A DNA stretch of 45,904 nucleotides, from positions 1-45,904 of the forward strand of contig JAEWFW010000017.1 in NCBI GenBank assembly GCA_023388635.1, given 5' to 3'. Every line of letters starts with the position of its first letter. Positions within the stretch are counted from its first letter, which is position 1. This document shows positions 42,977 to 45,904 of this stretch, piece after piece. The notes beneath the pieces were generated by a model. It did no database searches. It was not told the DNA's origin and worked only from the letters and a program-made list of their open reading frames with translations. The DNA comes from Bacillota bacterium (GTDB lineage: Bacteria > Bacillota > Bacilli > Desulfuribacillales > Desulfuribacillaceae). Both the position numbers and the translations under genes were made by a program.

Positions 42977-44041
42977 ATGACGATATATAGAGAATTGCTT
43001 CATACGTTAAAAAGTGGAAATAAAGCGGTACTTGTAACAAACTTGGACGCCGTGAATGATCATCAGGGTTCGTCGTCGAAAATTCTGATCAATGAAAATG
43101 ATGACCCACGGACCATATTAGGGGAATCCTTGGATTCCAAGGCGGTCGATATGGTTGAAAAGGCGTTTGCCACAGGTGACCTGCAATATGACGCTGACGG
43201 CGGGCTGTTCGTTGAGCCGTATTTTCCTGAACCGCAATTAATTGTGCTTGGCGGAGGGCATATTGCCAAGCCGTTAGTGGAATTGGGAGCGCGAGCCGGC
43301 TTTGTCGTCACAGTGGCGGACGATCGTCCGTATTTTGCCAATCAGGAGCGTTTTCCCGAAGCGCAGACTGTGATTTGTGACAGCTTCTCCAATTGTTTCA
43401 AGCAATTGCAGTTGAATAAATCTTCTTATGTCGTCATCGTCACACGGGGTCACCGCCATGATTTAGAATGTCTAAAAGAAACATTAGAATACACTACAGC
43501 ATACACAGGCATGATTGGCTCACGCAGACGTGTAGCCAGCGTCAGAGAGATGCTATTAGAAGAAGGCTATTCAGAGGAAAAATTGGCAAAAGTGTGCTCG
43601 CCGATTGGCATTGACATCGGAGCTGTAACACCGGATGAAATCGCTATCTCGATTATTGCTGAGGTCATTCGTCACCGGAGAAAAAATAATCTTCGGCAAA
43701 ACAGGAATATCCATGACCGTCTCAATTGGCCGGAATATGACCGTGACGTCTTGGAAGAGTTAAGTGAACCAAAGACAGAGCCAAAAGCGATTGTCACGAT
43801 TGTATCCTCAAAGGGATCGGTTCCTAGGAAAGCGGGCGCCAAAATGCTCGTGTATCCCGATGGGCGGATTTCCGGCAGCATAGGTGGAGGATGCAGTGAA
43901 GCGGAAGTGATCACGACCGCTTATGACGTCATACGTTCAAGCGAATATGCGTTACAAAAAGTCGATATGACCGGAGAAGTCGCTGAAAATGAAGGTATGG
44001 TATGCGGTGGGGTTATGGAAGTCATCGTTGAGCCATGGTAA
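42977..44041 (+). CDS. XdhC/CoxI-family maturation factor for molybdenum or tungsten enzymes
   Basis: A 354-residue protein of the XdhC family, which binds molybdopterin cofactor and helps its sulfuration and delivery to hydroxylases. Domain order is unusual. An N-terminal region (to ~85) is a degenerate CoxI-like segment; the Rossmann domain starts at LIVLGGGHIAKPL near residue 88 and contains IGSRRRVASVREML; a clear CoxI domain lies at the C-terminus (IVTIVSSKGSVPRKAGAKML, SGSIGGGCSEAEV, GMVCGGVMEV, from ~268). In textbook XdhC the intact CoxI domain is N-terminal. The arrangement fits the group associated with aldehyde ferredoxin oxidoreductases, as I recall. ATG 42977 is chosen because ACAGGGGGG sits upstream; an in-frame ATG at 42956 lies before that site. 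Confidence 0.85.
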   Translation: MTIYRELLHTLKSGNKAVLVTNLDAVNDHQGSSSKILINENDDPRTILGESLDSKAVDMVEKAFATGDLQYDADGGLFVEPYFPEPQLIVLGGGHIAKPLVELGARAGFVVTVADDRPYFANQERFPEAQTVICDSFSNCFKQLQLNKSSYVVIVTRGHRHDLECLKETLEYTTAYTGMIGSRRRVASVREMLLEEGYSEEKLAKVCSPIGIDIGAVTPDEIAISIIAEVIRHRRKNNLRQNRNIHDRLNWPEYDRDVLEELSEPKTEPKAIVTIVSSKGSVPRKAGAKMLVYPDGRISGSIGGGCSEAEVITTAYDVIRSSEYALQKVDMTGEVAENEGMVCGGVMEVIVEPW

Positions 44042-44078
44042 GATCCAAACTATAAAAAAGAGTATATTAGGGGGATTT

Positions 44079-45092
44079 ATGAAAAAGGTTAGGGTAGAAG
44101 ATAGCGTTGGCATGGTACTGGGACACGATTTGACGAAAGTAGTGCCCGGCTTTAAAGGCACGGCATTTAAAAAAGGGCATATAATCCGCGAAGAAGATAT
44201 TGAGACACTAAAAGACATTGGCAAAGAACATATTTATTTGCTGGAACTGAGAGATGATCAAATTCACGAAGAAAATGCCGCGATTCGCATGGCTACGGCA
44301 GCAGTCGGACAAGGAATCCGTTTGACAGATCCTTCGGAGGGATGTGTCAATTTCATCGCAGAGCATGATGGCCTGTTGAGAGTAGACGCCGATTTACTGC
44401 GCCGTATCAATAATGTCGACGAGGTCTGTATGGCGATGTTGCATAACTACACGCCGGTCACCAAAGAGCAGGTTATAGCGGGCACGAGAATTGTGCCGTT
44501 AGTTACGAGTGTCGATAAAATTGAACAAGTGGAACAGCTCTGTGCTGGTAAGACAGCTGTACAAGTTAAACCATTCCGCAGACTAAAAATCGGCGCAGTT
44601 GTCACAGGCAACGAAGTATATTATGGTCGCATTCAAGACCGTTTTGCACCGGTATTCGGAGAGAAAATGCAGAGATACAATTGTACTTTGCAGGAGATTA
44701 TCTATGTACCGGATCAGGCGGAACTGATTCGCGATGCGATTATGAAAATGTTGAGCGAAGGATGTGAAGCGATCATTACTTCCGGTGGTATGTCGGTTGA
44801 TCCTGATGACGTCACACCGGATGGCATTCGTATGACCGGAGCGCAAATCGTTCGTTACGGCTCGCCTGTATTGCCGGGTTCAATGTTTATGATGGCATAT
44901 CATGGAGAAGTACCGATCATGGGTGTTCCTGCTTGCGGAATGTACAATCGCACGACGATTTTTGATCTGCTATTTCCGCGTGTGTTGGCGGGAGAAAAAA
45001 TCTCGAAGGAAGACATCGCCGAACTCGGGCATGGCGGTTTATGCCTACGGTGTAAGGAATGTATCTACCCGAAATGCTCGTTTGGAAAGTAG
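44079..45092 (+). CDS. Molybdopterin-binding MoeA/MoaB-like protein with C-terminal Cys cluster
   Basis: A 337-residue protein with a MoCF-biosynthesis fold in its C-terminal half: IGAVVTGNEVYYGRIQD near residue 170, IITSGGMSVDPDDVTPDGI near residue 232, and VPIMGVPACGMYN near residue 285. It lacks the standard MoeA N-terminal layout; the first 80 residues (SVGMVLGHDLTKVVPGFKGTAFKKGHII) match the group of "molybdopterin-binding proteins" found beside XdhC genes. The tail holds four Cys in CLRCKECIYPKCSFGK, a possible metal or Fe-S site. GGGGGATTT precedes the ATG; 37 bases separate it from the XdhC gene, so the two form one unit. It probably handles the cofactor of the enzyme encoded to the right. 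Confidence 0.85.
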   Translation: MKKVRVEDSVGMVLGHDLTKVVPGFKGTAFKKGHIIREEDIETLKDIGKEHIYLLELRDDQIHEENAAIRMATAAVGQGIRLTDPSEGCVNFIAEHDGLLRVDADLLRRINNVDEVCMAMLHNYTPVTKEQVIAGTRIVPLVTSVDKIEQVEQLCAGKTAVQVKPFRRLKIGAVVTGNEVYYGRIQDRFAPVFGEKMQRYNCTLQEIIYVPDQAELIRDAIMKMLSEGCEAIITSGGMSVDPDDVTPDGIRMTGAQIVRYGSPVLPGSMFMMAYHGEVPIMGVPACGMYNRTTIFDLLFPRVLAGEKISKEDIAELGHGGLCLRCKECIYPKCSFGK

Positions 45093-45160
45093 CAATTTGT
45101 TGCTATAGTTGATTTTTTTATAGTCAGATAAAAAAATTTTATACTATTTGTGTAAAAGTA

Positions 45161-45188
45161 TTGAAATATTCTGAATATGTGTCATAAT
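45161..45188 (+). promoter_or_regulatory. Putative promoter of the Tat Fe-S gene
   Basis: TTGAAA (45161-45166), a 16-bp spacer, then CATAAT (45183-45188). The spacer holds the inverted repeat ATATTC-T-GAATAT (from 45166), a possible operator. The leader from here to the start is about 130 bases. Confidence 0.45.
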
Positions 45189-45243
45189 AAGCATAAAGAG
45201 AAATGTGAATTGGGATTCATAATTCATATTTTATCTTGCCTCA

Positions 45244-45283
45244 ATGGCGCTTTTAAAGGCATTGAAGTTTTTAAAAACGCCAT
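45244..45283 (+). promoter_or_regulatory. Hairpin in the leader of the Tat Fe-S gene
   Basis: ATGGCGCTTTTAAA (45244-45257) pairs with TTTAAAAACGCCAT (45270-45283), one mismatch in 14, 12-nt loop. No T-run follows, so it is more likely a stability or regulatory element than a terminator. The other bases of the 45093-45325 gap show nothing further. Confidence 0.45.
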
Positions 45284-45325
45284 AAAGGTTATTAAGCAAG
45301 TGACGACTAGAAAGGAGAGGGAAAG

Positions 45326-45874
45326 ATGTTAGAAAATGAGAAAAAGGGGTTTTTTGAAAAAACCAGCACTCGTCGCGTATTCTTGAAAACGAGTGGAAGA
45401 GGTGTCGCTGGTCTGGCAGTATCATATTCCGTACTGAGTTTGTTTGGTTGCTCAGATGTTCCGGAAGATGTTGCAGGGTGGGCAATACCGACAGGTCTGT
45501 TAATTGCTGACAAGAGCCGTTGCACAGGTTGCCAGCGTTGTGAGATGATGTGTACGACATTTAACGATAACAAAGGATCTTCGCACATCGCTAGAGTTAA
45601 AGTTGCAAGAAGCTACCTCTATGGTTTGGAAGGATTTAACGACAACTTTAAAGACAAGTTGAACCGTAAAGGTGAGGGACAATACGGTGACATGCAATTG
45701 AATCCGGAAACTTGTAGACAATGTAAAGATCCGGAATGCGGTAATGCTTGTCCAGTAGGCGCTATTAAAGCTGCAGACGTGACAGGAACTCGCGTTGTCG
45801 ACGAAGCAGTTTGTATCGGTTGCGGTGCTTGTGTGGCGGCTTGTCCATGGCATATGCCGACAATCGACCAGTAA
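45326..45874 (+). CDS. Tat-exported 4Fe-4S dicluster protein (YdhY-like)
   Basis: A 182-residue electron-transfer subunit. The N-terminus has the twin-arginine motif TRRVFLK followed by a hydrophobic stretch, so it is exported folded. The stretch ends in SLFGC, a possible lipobox that would anchor it. The mature part has ferredoxin-type Cys groups: CTGCQRCEMMC, CRQCKDPECGNACP and CIGCGACVAACPWHMP, enough for three or four [4Fe-4S] clusters as in HybA/DmsB/YdhY proteins. Such subunits pair with a molybdenum or tungsten catalytic subunit, commonly an aldehyde-ferredoxin-oxidoreductase-type protein in the YdhY case. The start follows AAAGGAGAGG. The gene is complete; its partner should begin just beyond the window. 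Confidence 0.88.
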   Translation: MLENEKKGFFEKTSTRRVFLKTSGRGVAGLAVSYSVLSLFGCSDVPEDVAGWAIPTGLLIADKSRCTGCQRCEMMCTTFNDNKGSSHIARVKVARSYLYGLEGFNDNFKDKLNRKGEGQYGDMQLNPETCRQCKDPECGNACPVGAIKAADVTGTRVVDEAVCIGCGACVAACPWHMPTIDQ

Positions 45875-45904
45875 AAGGGCAAATCAACTAAATGTATCCT
45901 ATGT

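Noticed and set aside
1..45904. CRISPR arrays, rRNA, tRNA and insertion sequences
   Set aside because: No regularly spaced repeats, no tRNA or rRNA pattern in the gaps, and no transposase-like frames were found.

Overview
The window looks like chromosome of an anaerobic Firmicute (Bacillota), probably from the Clostridia or Negativicutes side rather than Bacillus; the genus cannot be named from sequence alone. Evidence: Bacillus-type gene order, strong AGGAGG ribosome sites with frequent TTG/GTG starts, a guanine riboswitch, a GatCAB amidotransferase, a CBS-type family II pyrophosphatase, and many oxygen-sensitive Fe-S proteins (a [4Fe-4S] PurF, a 2[4Fe-4S] ferredoxin, a siroheme-reductase-like protein, a Tat-exported Fe-S protein).

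Layout. 1-1404: 3' part of guaA with its terminator. 1614-8687: accessory block with a GGDEF/HD-GYP sensor, a DUF4143 ATPase, a YwbE-like protein and a convergent type II restriction-modification pair. 8781-9053: control region with two inverted PurBox-like sequences, a promoter and a guanine riboswitch, ahead of a guanine/hypoxanthine permease. 10528-20534: purine operon purE-K-B-C-F-M-N-H-D, complete from PRPP to IMP except for FGAM synthase (purS/Q/L), which is missing between purC and purF. 20557-22506: HAD phosphatase and MscS channel. 22591-24204 (minus strand): moeA and a small DUF5665 membrane protein. 24380-31729: yerB-like, yerC-like, pcrA, CBS-pyrophosphatase and ligA. 31791-34272: a polyprenyl-phosphate sugar-1-phosphate transferase and an alkaline-phosphatase-superfamily enzyme. 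34370-34540: a 56-residue ferredoxin on the minus strand. 34830-38061: gatC-gatA-gatB. 38222-42399: two unrecognised proteins, a stand-alone siroheme-type [4Fe-4S] protein fused to a ferredoxin module, and a NitT/TauT-like ABC transporter. 42494-45874: a small unknown protein, an XdhC-family maturation factor, a molybdopterin-binding MoeA-like protein and a Tat-signal Fe-S protein.

The order guaA - pbuG - purEKBC..FMNHD - yerB - yerC - pcrA - ligA - gatCAB matches the Bacillus subtilis chromosome as I remember it. The backbone is therefore old and conserved, and the other blocks read as insertions or lineage-specific replacements. The pur genes make IMP, guaA converts XMP to GMP, and the permease salvages bases under riboswitch and PurR-like control. 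The right end appears to be a molybdenum/tungsten enzyme assembly locus whose catalytic subunit probably lies just past the window. The least explained parts are the 38.2-42.4 kb cluster and the right-end Mo/W locus.
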